This document shows, one piece after another, positions 51,258 to 60,857 of a stretch of DNA of 64,000 nucleotides. Below the pieces are notes generated by a model, which saw nothing but the letters and a program-made list of their open reading frames with translations, searched no databases and was not told the DNA's origin. This DNA is from CAZMNY01 sp964567745 (GTDB lineage Bacteria > Planctomycetota > Planctomycetia > Pirellulales > Pirellulaceae), in contig CAZMNY010000039.1 of NCBI GenBank assembly GCA_964567745.1, positions 17,726-81,725 on the forward strand, written 5' to 3'. How positions within the stretch are numbered: the first letter of the stretch is position 1; each line of letters opens with the position of its first letter. The position numbers and the translations under genes are program-made.

Positions 51258-53240
51258 CTAATCGATATCGATTTGCCGGAAGATGGGCAAATGGCGGTAA
51301 TAGACTTCGAGTGAGCAGACGGCGAGCGAGGTCATGTAGATTCGTCCGCCGGCGCTGGCGTGAGGGCCACGGGGATCCCAACTGCCTGCCGCGTGCCCGT
51401 CTTTGCGTTGCGATTCGACGAGAATGTCTCGCATCTTCAAATTCCAGCGATCCCATGCGCGTCCGCCGTAGTGGTGCATGGCCTGCGTGCCGTAGTACCA
51501 GTAATAGATGTTCGGGCTGCGTTTGGCTGGCATCTGTTCGTCGAGTAGCCAGTTGATGCCTTCGCGAATGCCGGGATCGGTGCGTTTCCAGCCAAGGTAC
51601 ATGCGACACAAGATCGCTTCGGCGGTCATGGGTGCCGTGGGGCCCTGGCGGGGTTGGTAGGCGTAACGGCCGCCTTGACGTTCAACGGTATCGAGGAAGT
51701 TGTTCGCGAGACCGAAAGTTTCTTCGGGGACCGCGAGACCGGCAGCACGGCCGCTTTGAAGCGCCATGAGCTGCCAACCGAGAACGCTTGTGTCACCCGC
51801 TTGTTTCGGGCTGTATCGCCAACCGCCGCCATCGTGTTGCGCCGCCACGATGAAATCGACTCCTTTTTCCGCCGCTTTGCGAATCTGCTCATCGCCGGTC
51901 ATGAGATAGGCTTCGCACAGTACGATGGTTGCTTGCCCATGGGCGTACATACCTGCGTTGCCCGTCGAGCCAGCTCGGAGATCGCCGTTGGCTTCTTGGT
52001 TCTCAACTAACCATCGCAAACCTTTGGCTACGGTGTCTTTATATTTGCCGACAAGGTGTGTCTGTCCCGCGCCGAGGAATGGGAATAAGGCGAGCGACGT
52101 GCCGGCTGAATCGCATCGCAGGCCGCCACCACCGCATCGACAGCCTCGTCCGTTTCCGATCCGGTGTAAACTCCAGTGCCCGTCCTCGGCCTGATGCATT
52201 GCGAGCCAGCGAAGCCCTCGAGCCACTGCGGCTTCGGTAAGCGTCGTACCGCCTTCCTTGGTGACCATTTCCACACGAACGCGCGGATCGCGTGCAACGA
52301 GCGCTCGCCGCAACTCGCCCGTCTTCTTGATCTGGCTTTTTACCACATCCAGTTTCGGCAAGTTGGGGTTCTTGCTGTCGGGGTTGATTCTCAATTCGCG
52401 AGCATCCTGATCCGCGCGAATCATGGCTTCGCGTGTCCGCGGACTTGGGCGGTTGATGACTGGAATCGGCAGATCAAAAACAAACTCGTCATCCGGATCC
52501 ATTTCGAAAGTATCGCCGCCTTCGCGCACATCGCGACTAATCGCCGTGGTCAGCGTGATAAAACGGTCCTCCGACTTATTCGCCATGTGGAGGATGCCGA
52601 GCAGCGTGAGCAAGACGAGGTGGAAGATCAAGCTGATAAGCCATGCCGGCGTGTCTCGAAAGAAGCGTCGAGCCCAGGCGGTGCCTCCGGCGGGCGGGGC
52701 GGGTTGAACGCGTCGGCGTCGCCTTCGTCGATTCGGCGCCGCTCGCTCTGGGGGCGGAGGCGGCGCGGCTGCCGGTTCCGCGGCCGGTGTCGGAGGCGTC
52801 GAGCGTGTTGGCGCGGCCGGTGCAGCTGCGGCCGCTACCGCGCTCTTTTTCGATCGCTCGAGCAGAGCGCGGGCTTCGCGTTCTTGTTGCTCCGTCAACT
52901 CGATACTGGCGTCGCAACTCCAACAGTCGGCGACCATCAACCACAGCCGAATCGTCATCGGCGCCTGGCAGTCGGGGCAAGGGCACATCAGCACGTCGCC
53001 GTTTAGCCAGAGCTCGCCGCTTGCCGATCGTTCGACGCCGATACGCTGAGGTGCGTGGAAATCGAAGTTCTCGAAATCCGAATTGGCGTCGGCCGGCGGT
53101 CCCAGTTCGGGGAGGGGTTCGTCGGAGGTCAAATCCAAGATCGGCGCGTCGGCTGGGAGATTCCACTGATCTGAATCGGATTCAGAACCGTTTGGGCCGG
53201 ATTGGGAATCAAACATCGAAGTTGTCGGCGAAAAAGTCAT
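51258..53240 (-). CDS. Prenyltransferase/squalene-oxidase-repeat membrane protein with N-terminal zinc ribbon
   Basis: 660 residues. The N-terminal part is acidic, then a zinc-ribbon-like CPCPDC-x(17)-CWSC motif (about 87-112). Next is an Ala/Pro-rich linker with RRRRRRR, one membrane helix (AWLISLIFHLVLLTLLGILH, about 203-222) and a beta-poor acidic linker. The C-terminal half (about 330-650) has alpha-alpha repeats of the prenyltransferase/squalene-oxidase type: VARGLRWLAMHQAEDGHWS, VAKGLRWLVENQEANGDL, AAEKGVDFIVAAQHDGGGW and GINWLLDEQMPAKRS. The domain is probably extracytoplasmic. The catalytic Asp motifs of squalene cyclases are not evident, so it is likely a binding or scaffold protein. 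It is convergent with the CHAT gene. Confidence 0.85.
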   Translation of the reverse strand: MTFSPTTSMFDSQSGPNGSESDSDQWNLPADAPILDLTSDEPLPELGPPADANSDFENFDFHAPQRIGVERSASGELWLNGDVLMCPCPDCQAPMTIRLWLMVADCWSCDASIELTEQQEREARALLERSKKSAVAAAAAPAAPTRSTPPTPAAEPAAAPPPPPERAAPNRRRRRRRVQPAPPAGGTAWARRFFRDTPAWLISLIFHLVLLTLLGILHMANKSEDRFITLTTAISRDVREGGDTFEMDPDDEFVFDLPIPVINRPSPRTREAMIRADQDARELRINPDSKNPNLPKLDVVKSQIKKTGELRRALVARDPRVRVEMVTKEGGTTLTEAAVARGLRWLAMHQAEDGHWSLHRIGNGRGCRCGGGGLRCDSAGTSLALFPFLGAGQTHLVGKYKDTVAKGLRWLVENQEANGDLRAGSTGNAGMYAHGQATIVLCEAYLMTGDEQIRKAAEKGVDFIVAAQHDGGGWRYSPKQAGDTSVLGWQLMALQSGRAAGLAVPEETFGLANNFLDTVERQGGRYAYQPRQGPTAPMTAEAILCRMYLGWKRTDPGIREGINWLLDEQMPAKRSPNIYYWYYGTQAMHHYGGRAWDRWNLKMRDILVESQRKDGHAAGSWDPRGPHASAGGRIYMTSLAVCSLEVYYRHLPIFRQIDID

Positions 53241-53686
53241 AGGTCATTCGTCGTCTGCCAATCGTCTCCGGCTCTTGGGTGATTACGGCCGGTGATTCAA
53301 CTCCAGCCATAATAAAATGACATCGGACCACGAACGGCAATTCTCGGCCTCTGTCTCAGTCTAGCCGCCAGCGAGGGGGGATCTCAACTTGAAACGTTCA
53401 AACTCTGGTTTTCTCTACGGGCGACAACCTGCGGCCGGCGCATTAACATATGGTTATGTCTCTGGACATTCGTGACTGCCAGCTACCCCCAATTTGTCCG
53501 GAATTCGCATTTTTCCCGTTGTAGGCTGAGCGGTAAATGATTCCATTGATGCTCCGCCACGAAGTCTGGGAAAATCATCGATTTCGAGGCTCAACTCAAC
53601 TAGTCGTTTTCTAAGCAGTTCTTTCTTAGCAACTTTGTGGTTCGGCCCAAGTTCGATCTCACTCGCACGACACATCAGGAGCGGGA
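53241..53686. other. Divergent spacer upstream of the MoxR operon
   Basis: About 446 bases with no credible gene. Must hold promoters for the squalene-oxidase-repeat gene (minus) and the MoxR operon (plus). A GGAGCGGGA sits just before the MoxR ATG. No promoter or operator pattern was recognised. Confidence 0.6.
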
Positions 53687-54628
53687 ATGGCGTCAAGCAC
53701 TGAAAGCATGGTGGCGCAGCTGGAGTCGAGGATTTCCAGCGTTGTGCTGGGAAAACGCAACGTCGTTCGCATGTGTTTGGTCGGTCTCTTGGCCGGCGAG
53801 CACGTCTTGTTGGAAGACGTTCCGGGCGTCGGTAAAACGCTCGTCGGCAAAGCCCTCGCTCGCAGCGTCAAAGGCGAGTTTTGCCGGATTCAGTTTACTC
53901 CCGACCTCCTGCCAAGCGATATCGTCGGCGGCAGTATTTTCGACGCCAGAAACGCGGAGTTTGTTTTCCACCGCGGGCCGGTGTTTACCAACATCGTTCT
54001 CGCTGACGAGATCAATCGAGCTCCGCCGCGGACTCAAAGTGCGTTGTTAGAGGCCATGAGCGACCGACAGGTTTCCGTCGATGGCGAGACGTACGAATTG
54101 CCCGCGCCATTTATGGTCATCGCCACTCAGAACCCTTACGAGTACGAAGGGACCTACGCGCTTCCGGAGAGCCAGCTCGACCGCTTCTTGCTTCGAATCA
54201 GCGTCGGTTATCCGGACCGCGAGAGCGAGAGGTCTGTGCTCTTCACACACCGTGACGGTCGGCCCGTCGATTCGCTGCAACCTGTGGTCAGCAGCGAGCA
54301 GATCGTTGAGCTGCAAGCGAGCGTGCGATCGGTGTCGGTCGACGATTCGATTTATGACTACATCTTGGACATCGTCGAAGCAACTCGAAACTCAAGCGAG
54401 CTTCGAGTCGGCGTAAGCACGCGAGGCGCACTCAGTTTATATCGAGCTTCCCAGGCCTGGGCGACGATTGATGGACGCGATTACGTGACGCCAGACGATG
54501 TCAAACAGTTGTCGGCTTCTGTTTTGGCTCACCGAGTCATCGCGGCTGACGTGGCTTTCGGCGTGAAGAAAGAGGAATCTGAGGCGATCATCGAGCGAGC
54601 AGTCGCGACTGTGCATGCTCCGGTTTAG
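53687..54628 (+). CDS. MoxR-family AAA+ ATPase
   Basis: 313 residues. AAA+ landmarks in order: Walker A DVPGVGKT, an FTPDLLPSDIVGGSIFD segment typical of the MoxR subgroup, Walker B VLADEINRAPPR, sensor 1 ATQNPYEYEGTYALPESQLD, and sensor 2 SLYRASQAWATIDGRDY. MoxR ATPases act as chaperone-like activators, mostly of proteins with von Willebrand A or DUF58 domains. The DUF58 gene follows 56 bases downstream and the transglutaminase gene after that, the common MoxR-DUF58-transglutaminase arrangement. The ATG at 53687 has GGAG five bases upstream. Confidence 0.94.
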   Translation: MASSTESMVAQLESRISSVVLGKRNVVRMCLVGLLAGEHVLLEDVPGVGKTLVGKALARSVKGEFCRIQFTPDLLPSDIVGGSIFDARNAEFVFHRGPVFTNIVLADEINRAPPRTQSALLEAMSDRQVSVDGETYELPAPFMVIATQNPYEYEGTYALPESQLDRFLLRISVGYPDRESERSVLFTHRDGRPVDSLQPVVSSEQIVELQASVRSVSVDDSIYDYILDIVEATRNSSELRVGVSTRGALSLYRASQAWATIDGRDYVTPDDVKQLSASVLAHRVIAADVAFGVKKEESEAIIERAVATVHAPV

Positions 54629-54684
54629 GTGCGGGCGCGCCTCCTGCGGCGGACTGACGGCTCTTCAGTTAATTGGCGGTTGCT

Positions 54685-55956
54685 ATGATTTTTGGGCGGC
54701 AACGGACAACGATCACTCGCGAGGGCGTCTATTACGCTTTGGTCGTGCTGTTTATTCTTGGCGGCGCTGCGCTTCGACAAGTTGACTTGCTCGTCGTTTT
54801 CGCCGGACTCTTGGTCGCGCCAGCAATCATCCATTGGCGGCTCGTTGCACTGACGCTGCGCCAACTCGGTATGAAACGGAAGTTTCGAGAGATCGTCCCC
54901 GCCGGTCGGCCATTCATGGTTTCGATTGAGCTGACAAACAATCGAGACTATCTCGGGACTTGGGCCGTCAGCGTTGAAGACACCGTGATGTTGTCGCTCG
55001 ACAGCCACGTCGGCCTAGGATGCTTGATTGTGCCGTACATTCGCCCTGGTGGCGCCGCCGTTGCTCAGTATCAGGCGACGCTGCCGCGCAGAGGGCAATA
55101 TACGTTCGGGCCGATGATGGTTTCCACTCAGTTTCCATTGGGATTGTTTCGCAGCTGGCTTCGCTTTTATCACTCGGACAGAATTCTCGCTTTGCCGCGT
55201 ATCGGAGTTTTGAAGAAGAAATGGACCGAAGCGATCGAGACGCGCAGTGTTGGGCGACAGACGGCTGGCGGACGCCGACATGGCAACGAGGGCGACTTTT
55301 TTGCGCTCCGCGAATGGCGGACAGGAGACAGCCGTCGGTGGATCCACTGGCGATCGTCGGCACGCTTGAATTACCCTGTGATCCGGCAGCTCGAGCAGCC
55401 CCAGCGCCGAGAAGTTGGCGTGATCGTCGATCTCTGGTCGCCCGACGATCCATCGGATGAAGATTTGGGCTGGGTCGAGTTGGCGGTGAGTTTCGCGGCG
55501 ACGGCGGTCGTCTCGTTGATTGCCGACGAAGGGCATCGCGTGCACGTCGTCGTCTGTGCGGGCGAAACCAAACGTTGGACGGGCGAAGTCTCGAACCTGG
55601 CCACCGAACCAATCCTCAGGACGCTCGCACTCATTGAACCGGGACAGACAACCGATGTCGCCAATCGCATTGTCGAGCTCGGCGACAGCATACGTGGCGA
55701 CTCTCCGCTGGTCGTGTTGAGTACACGTTCCAAAGGCGCCGTGCCGATGTCGCCGGCAACGGCTCGGCGAGCTCACTGGGTCGATGTACGAAGCCCGGCA
55801 CGTGAGGAGTACTTTGTTCTGAACGAGCCGGAAACGGACGAGTCGAACGCCAGCACCGCAGCCCGCGACGCTTCGTCAAACGGCGCAGCGCAGCCCGCAA
55901 ACGACGCAGCCGGCGCGACAAACGAAGTCCAGCAGAAGGCGAAGGCAGCCCCTTAG
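54685..55956 (+). CDS. DUF58 protein of the MoxR system
   Basis: About 423 residues from ATG 54685 (a TTG at 54673 is in frame too). Two N-terminal membrane helices (YYALVVLFILGGAALRQVD, LLVVFAGLLVAPAIIHWRL) are followed by an Ig-like stretch (GQYTFGPMMVSTQFPLG) and the DUF58 core EGDFFALREWRTGDSRRWIH, WRSSARLNYPVIRQL, VGVIVDLWSPDD. DUF58 resembles a von Willebrand A domain. The C-terminal tail is Ala/Asn-rich. It is the usual partner of MoxR ATPases. The transglutaminase gene starts 14 bases after its stop, so the three genes form one operon. Confidence 0.92.
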   Translation: MIFGRQRTTITREGVYYALVVLFILGGAALRQVDLLVVFAGLLVAPAIIHWRLVALTLRQLGMKRKFREIVPAGRPFMVSIELTNNRDYLGTWAVSVEDTVMLSLDSHVGLGCLIVPYIRPGGAAVAQYQATLPRRGQYTFGPMMVSTQFPLGLFRSWLRFYHSDRILALPRIGVLKKKWTEAIETRSVGRQTAGGRRHGNEGDFFALREWRTGDSRRWIHWRSSARLNYPVIRQLEQPQRREVGVIVDLWSPDDPSDEDLGWVELAVSFAATAVVSLIADEGHRVHVVVCAGETKRWTGEVSNLATEPILRTLALIEPGQTTDVANRIVELGDSIRGDSPLVVLSTRSKGAVPMSPATARRAHWVDVRSPAREEYFVLNEPETDESNASTAARDASSNGAAQPANDAAGATNEVQQKAKAAP

Positions 55957-55970
55957 AGCCAGGTCGTAAC

Positions 55971-58337
55971 ATGGTCGAACGTCGATTACAGATTAGCCTG
56001 ATCACGGCCGCGACGCTTGCGGCATGGATGTTGGGTTTCGCGCAGGGTGATTTGATCATCGTCGCGGCCAGCTTGTTCGCTGGCGTATCCTCCGTGATGC
56101 TCACTGACATTTTCAAGTGGCTGGTCCTCGACCGTCGAGTTTCATACGCCGCAATGATTGCCGCCGCTGTCATCTCGCTTAACGGCTTTTGGCAAAACAC
56201 AAGCGAAGACCAATTGGCGGCGATCGCCAACATGTTGATCTTCGTGCAGATCGCGTTGATGTACCAAGAGAAGACGCTTCGCGTTTATTCTCATTTGGCT
56301 GTCTTCAGCGTGCTACAAGTTGTCGTCGCCGCGCTCTTGAACGTGGGGCAGGCCTTCAGCCTCTTGCTCGCGTCGTACGTGATCGCCGGAAGCTATGCGG
56401 TCATGATGTACAGTATGCACCGCGAGTCATTGAGGTTGGAGAAACTGCAGCAGACTCAGTTGACGGGCCGAGACGAAGAGAACGACGACGCGGAATGGCG
56501 CCGAGCGTTCGGCGGTGTCATCCAATGTCGAGCGCAAGTTGGCCAGCGCGAGGCGTCGGCTTCCATTCTCAATCGCAACCAACTCGCTCAATTTGGCTCA
56601 ATGGCCTGCGCCGCGCTCGCGTTCGCGGTGTTCTTCTTCTTTTTCTCGCCGCGTTTGGGACGTGACCGCTGGGTGCCGGGCTCCGGCCGAGCGGGAAAGG
56701 TTGGCTTTAACAGCAAAGTCAGTTTTCGAACTCTAAATCGATTGGCGGAAAGTAATGATGTCGTGATGCGTGTTACCTTTCGCGACGCTCGAACGGGAGA
56801 GCCATACGAAGTTTTTGGCGAGCCGTATTTTCGAGGCGCCGCGTTGGCTAATTATTCTTTTGGATCACGCGATCCATCTTGGACGGTTTCGCGTCAAAAT
56901 GCGTTTTGGAAGCGTCTGCCGTCGCGAGCATCGTTCTCAGATTCAACCGACCTTGTCCGTCAAGAGATTTCGCTGCGACCCTCCTCGGAAGATGTGTTGT
57001 TCGGTGTCGCGCCATTTTATGGGGACAGTCATTCGCCGCCTTGGGTCAACGTCGACAGCACATCGAACATGCTGAAGAAGATCTCCTTGGATGCATCGCC
57101 GACGCCGCAAGTCCATCGCTATTCCATCCTGACGACGGGAATTCAAGCCGGCGCCCAATCGCAGATCACTCGCCAATTCAACAGAATCCAAACCCAGGGT
57201 TCGTCTGACCGACTGAAGAAACGCATCGAAGACGTCTTCGGGAAAAAATGGGAACCCGGGGTATGCCCGACGATACAGAGGGTGTCTGACCAATTGATCG
57301 CCAACGATCCGGCAACCTCGACAAGTCGAGTGTATCGTTGCCAAGTATTAATGCGATATTTGTTGGGCCGCCGCTTCAAATATTCACTCGACACGTCACA
57401 TATTCGTCAGCTGTCGGACTCGAGTATCGATCCTGTCGAGGATTTCTTCGCGAATCATAAGACTGGCTTTTGCGGTCATTTCGCCAGCGCGTTGGCGCTG
57501 ATGTTGAGAAGTCAAGACATTCCAGCTCGTGTCGTGGTTGGTTACAGGGGCGGCGAATACAACAAGATGGGCGGCTACTACCTAATCCGTAGCCGAGACG
57601 CCCACGCATGGGTCGAGGCTTATCTTCGGCCTGAGGATGTTGACGGCATCAGCGATCGAGAGAGCCGCGACCTCGATTCCGATGCTGGTGCTTGGTTTCG
57701 TCTTGATCCGACGCCGGGTGGAGATCGCGGCGAGTTCGACAAGGGCGCGATGGCTTATGTCGATCAAGTGCTCGACTATTCTCGGACGCTTTGGAGCGAC
57801 TATGTGATGGAGGTGTCGCGAAAATCGAGCGGCGAGGATTCGGCGAGTTTCAATTCCTCACCTACGGCGAGACAACCTCAATCCCGATTTAGAAAATGGC
57901 TGCAATCGGTGCTCCCCGTCTGGGCTTGGAATCTACTTGGCGGGTTGCCCATTGCGGCGCTCCTCGCGATCGCCTGTTGGGCGGTATTCAACAACCTCCC
58001 CAAACGACGATGGCGTCGAGCAGCGAAACGGCGTCGAAAAAAACGACGACGTTCATCAATTGATTTCTACAATCAACTCGAAGCCCTGGCAGCAAAAAGA
58101 GAGTTGAGTCGGCGGAGCCACCAAACGCCCCGCGAGTTTGCCGATGCGATTCGAGTCGCCTTGGTCGCAAACGAGGCCGACCGGCCTGTTTTCGAAGCGC
58201 TCGATCGAGTGATCAACACCTTCTATGAAGCTCGTTTTGGCGGTCGTGCCCTGGACAACGACGAATCCAAAGCGATAGAACAAGCACTCCAATGTTTAGA
58301 CGATGCGTTTGCCACGACCACTGCCGCGACCACTTGA
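55971..58337 (+). CDS. Transglutaminase-like membrane protein (DUF3488 / transglutaminase / DUF4129)
   Basis: 788 residues. The N-terminal ~190 residues are a DUF3488-type membrane domain with several helices (LITAATLAAWMLGFAQGDL, IIVAASLFAGVSSVML). A large extracytoplasmic part holds the transglutaminase core, whose Cys-His-Asp triad is complete: Cys501 (HKTGFCGHFASALA), His545 (RDAHAWVEAYL) and Asp579 (WFRLDPTPGG). A further membrane helix (about 645-670, WAWNLLGGLPIAALLAIACW) leads to a cytosolic DUF4129 tail (LEALAAKRELSRRSHQTPRE). The triad implies protein cross-linking or cysteine-protease-like activity in the envelope. It is the third gene of the MoxR-DUF58 operon. Confidence 0.93.
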   Translation: MVERRLQISLITAATLAAWMLGFAQGDLIIVAASLFAGVSSVMLTDIFKWLVLDRRVSYAAMIAAAVISLNGFWQNTSEDQLAAIANMLIFVQIALMYQEKTLRVYSHLAVFSVLQVVVAALLNVGQAFSLLLASYVIAGSYAVMMYSMHRESLRLEKLQQTQLTGRDEENDDAEWRRAFGGVIQCRAQVGQREASASILNRNQLAQFGSMACAALAFAVFFFFFSPRLGRDRWVPGSGRAGKVGFNSKVSFRTLNRLAESNDVVMRVTFRDARTGEPYEVFGEPYFRGAALANYSFGSRDPSWTVSRQNAFWKRLPSRASFSDSTDLVRQEISLRPSSEDVLFGVAPFYGDSHSPPWVNVDSTSNMLKKISLDASPTPQVHRYSILTTGIQAGAQSQITRQFNRIQTQGSSDRLKKRIEDVFGKKWEPGVCPTIQRVSDQLIANDPATSTSRVYRCQVLMRYLLGRRFKYSLDTSHIRQLSDSSIDPVEDFFANHKTGFCGHFASALALMLRSQDIPARVVVGYRGGEYNKMGGYYLIRSRDAHAWVEAYLRPEDVDGISDRESRDLDSDAGAWFRLDPTPGGDRGEFDKGAMAYVDQVLDYSRTLWSDYVMEVSRKSSGEDSASFNSSPTARQPQSRFRKWLQSVLPVWAWNLLGGLPIAALLAIACWAVFNNLPKRRWRRAAKRRRKKRRRSSIDFYNQLEALAAKRELSRRSHQTPREFADAIRVALVANEADRPVFEALDRVINTFYEARFGGRALDNDESKAIEQALQCLDDAFATTTAATT

Positions 58338-58431
58338 ACCGGCAAGCCAAGGCTTCTAAACACAAGTCGCTTGAGTATCTGTATCGCTGCGAAGTCACAC
58401 ACCGAACGGTTAATGCGTCGAGTAGACAAAG

Positions 58432-59454
58432 ATGAAGATTGGCATTGTCGGTTATCAGGGTGCCGGAAAAAGCACGCTTTTTCATTGGCTTACGGACGAA
58501 GAACCCAATCCGGCATTAGCCCATCTCACGCAGTCGGCGATGACCGCCGTGCCGGAATCTCGAGTCGCCCAACTCTGCGAAATCTACAAGCCTAAGAAGG
58601 TCACGCTTGCCTCATTGGAACTCGTCGACACGCCCGGTCTTAGCCGAGACCACTCGGGTAGCGCACAAAAGCTTGCGATGATACGAGAAGCCGGATGTCT
58701 GATTATCGTTGTCGGCGCGTACGTCGGGAGCGACGCGAAAACGGATTTAACTAATTTTGAAGATGATTTGCTCATCGCGGATCTCGATATCGTCAGCGGG
58801 CGTGTCGAGCGGCTGAAGGATCAAGTGCGTAAACCGCGGCCCAATCGAGATGAGCTTGTCAAAGAGCTCGAGTCGCTTGAGCCGATTCACGCGGCATTGG
58901 AGGAGGGGACGGCGCTGAGGGATTTAGAGCTCAATCCGGATCAGCAGAAGGCAATTCGTTCGTTTCAGCTTTTCTCGGAGAAACCTCGAATGGTTGTCGT
59001 CAATACGCCTGACGACGAAACTGATTTCGAGAAATATCAGGCCGCTTCGCCCGATACGACGCTCGTCGCAATTCCACTGGCGCTCGAATGCGGTTTAATG
59101 CAAATGTCGCCTGAGGATCGCGCCGAGTTCTGCGAGGAAATGGGGGTTGCCCCTGGCGATCGTGACGCTTTGGTCCGGCAGATTATGGAAGTCTCGAACC
59201 AGATGCTTTTCTTTACCGCCGGTGAGAAGGAAGTTCGAACGTGGATGATTCGCCAAGGCGGCACCGCGGTGGAAGCCGCCGGGAACATCCACACTGATTT
59301 GGCCCAAGGTTTTATTCGAGCCGAAACGATGACCTGCGACGATCTGCTTCGATTGGGAAGCGAACGCGAAGTTAAAGCGGCAAATCTTGTGCGAAAAGAG
59401 CATCGCGAATACGTCATCCAAGACGGCGACATTATTACGATTCAGCACAACTGA
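58432..59454 (+). CDS. YchF/Obg-type GTPase-like protein with TGS domain
   Basis: 340 residues. G1 is GYQGAGKST at the N terminus, G3 is VDTPGL. The usual G4 position reads VVVNTPDDE, like the divergent N-x-x-E of YchF, in which ATP is preferred over GTP. The C-terminal TGS domain is clear: LFFTAGEKEVRTWMIRQGGT, DLAQGFIRAETMTCDDLLR, VKAANLVRKEHREYVIQDGD. YchF proteins bind ribosomes and modulate stress responses. It is shorter than the typical ~363 residues, and it may be a planctomycete paralogue, so no symbol is given. It follows the transglutaminase gene by 94 bases on the same strand. Confidence 0.8.
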   Translation: MKIGIVGYQGAGKSTLFHWLTDEEPNPALAHLTQSAMTAVPESRVAQLCEIYKPKKVTLASLELVDTPGLSRDHSGSAQKLAMIREAGCLIIVVGAYVGSDAKTDLTNFEDDLLIADLDIVSGRVERLKDQVRKPRPNRDELVKELESLEPIHAALEEGTALRDLELNPDQQKAIRSFQLFSEKPRMVVVNTPDDETDFEKYQAASPDTTLVAIPLALECGLMQMSPEDRAEFCEEMGVAPGDRDALVRQIMEVSNQMLFFTAGEKEVRTWMIRQGGTAVEAAGNIHTDLAQGFIRAETMTCDDLLRLGSEREVKAANLVRKEHREYVIQDGDIITIQHN

Positions 59455-59520
59455 GCAGCGCCATTCAAACGACGGGAGTCGAACAGCGCGAATTGAACAG
59501 CGCCATTCGACCGGCCGATG

Positions 59521-60726
59521 TTACTTCGCTTGCGGGGCGGCTTCCGCCGTCTCGTAAAAGTCGCCGACTCGCTTGAACGCGTCGAATATATGGCGTACTG
59601 CGGAATAATGGCCGCCGTCATACCAAACGATCGGCGGTTCGTCGAATGCTTTCCACAAGGCGACTGTCGCTTGTCGCGGCACGACTTTGTCGTCTTTCGC
59701 GTTGAGCATGAGAATTCGTCTTCCGCGAGCGCGATGGGCCAGGTGAACTGGGTCGACGTCGGCGACAATCTGTTCAAATTCTTCACGCGTGCGTCCCATC
59801 GCCAGCCAGGCGTCGCGCGCCTTTCGAGTTTCATTGGATTCCCAGATGATTCGACCGACATCACCGCCGGCGAGCATCAGGCAAGTGTTGTGCAGTCGCG
59901 GTTCGACTCCCGTCGCCAAGGCTCCGGTGATCCCGCCCAGGCTGATTCCGAACACGCCCAACTTGTGTTCGTCCACTGTTTTCTGCGCCCCAAGCCAGGC
60001 CGTCGCTCGGCGGATATCCAGGATTGCCTGCGTCATTCCCTCGACAGTATGCCGCGGATTTTCGGAGACCATTCTTCGGTCGACGCCTTTGGTGCGGCGT
60101 GGACCATAATAGGGCATCTTGAGGAACAGCGCTGACGAGCCGCGGCGGACAACCGCCATGCAAAATGCTCGCGCCAATTCAAAGTCGCCGCCGAGGATGT
60201 GCAGGACGATAACACCGGGAGTCGAATTGATTGGATTGCCATCATCGCCAATGGGTTGGAAGAACTCGCAATGCACTTGGTTGTTTGCCGCATGCGGCGT
60301 CACGACCGGTGACGGGAATTGGACCAGGCTGATGTCGACGGCCCGTTTCACGCTACGGTGCGGAGTCTTAACGAACTCAAACTTATGCGCTTTCAGCTGA
60401 TAGCGTTTGGGCAGCTCAGTCTCATTCTGGAGCGGAAGAAAGGCGACCTGGCCATGAGTCGACTTTTGCTCGGTAAGTCCTGGTTTGATTTTCGTTCCGT
60501 GGGCCGCTGTCTTTCGCTCTTGGCCGTCGATTCCAGCCGTTTTGGCTTGCAAACCTTGTTGAGTCGGTTTCGCAGCAGGCTCGTCGAATTGAGCGTTCGC
60601 GTTACCGTTTTGGGCGACTTCTTGGCTGATAGCTTGCATTGGCGGCTGCACAGTGAGCGAAAAGCAAAGTGCTAGCAGCAAGCAGGTTAGCGTCAAATGA
60701 AGTCTAGGGAATTGAAGAATACCCAT
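59521..60726 (-). CDS. Secreted alpha/beta hydrolase (dienelactone-hydrolase-like)
   Basis: 401 residues from ATG 60726, with GAGGAG about ten bases upstream; the open frame to 60840 is left out. A signal peptide (LHLTLTCLLLALCFSLTV) and a Gln/Ala-rich linker (about 30-110) precede the hydrolase fold. Nucleophile elbow LGVFGISLGGITGAL (Ser), acid in LMLNAKDDKVVP (Asp) and base in WYDGGHYSAV (His) form a full Ser-Asp-His triad. The oxyanion-side strand is VIVLHILGGDFELARAF. Substrate unknown. It is divergent from the lipoprotein gene at 60858. Confidence 0.88.
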   Translation of the reverse strand: MGILQFPRLHLTLTCLLLALCFSLTVQPPMQAISQEVAQNGNANAQFDEPAAKPTQQGLQAKTAGIDGQERKTAAHGTKIKPGLTEQKSTHGQVAFLPLQNETELPKRYQLKAHKFEFVKTPHRSVKRAVDISLVQFPSPVVTPHAANNQVHCEFFQPIGDDGNPINSTPGVIVLHILGGDFELARAFCMAVVRRGSSALFLKMPYYGPRRTKGVDRRMVSENPRHTVEGMTQAILDIRRATAWLGAQKTVDEHKLGVFGISLGGITGALATGVEPRLHNTCLMLAGGDVGRIIWESNETRKARDAWLAMGRTREEFEQIVADVDPVHLAHRARGRRILMLNAKDDKVVPRQATVALWKAFDEPPIVWYDGGHYSAVRHIFDAFKRVGDFYETAEAAPQAK

Positions 60727-60857
60727 TTTGGCATCGCTCCTCTTTCGATATACTCCGCCGCCGATTACACCATTCGGTCGCCATACGCGCCGGCGTGATG
60801 CGTCTGTTCTCAGCCAACAGTTGTGTCGTTGTTCTGACAATCAACTCGTGCGAACTC

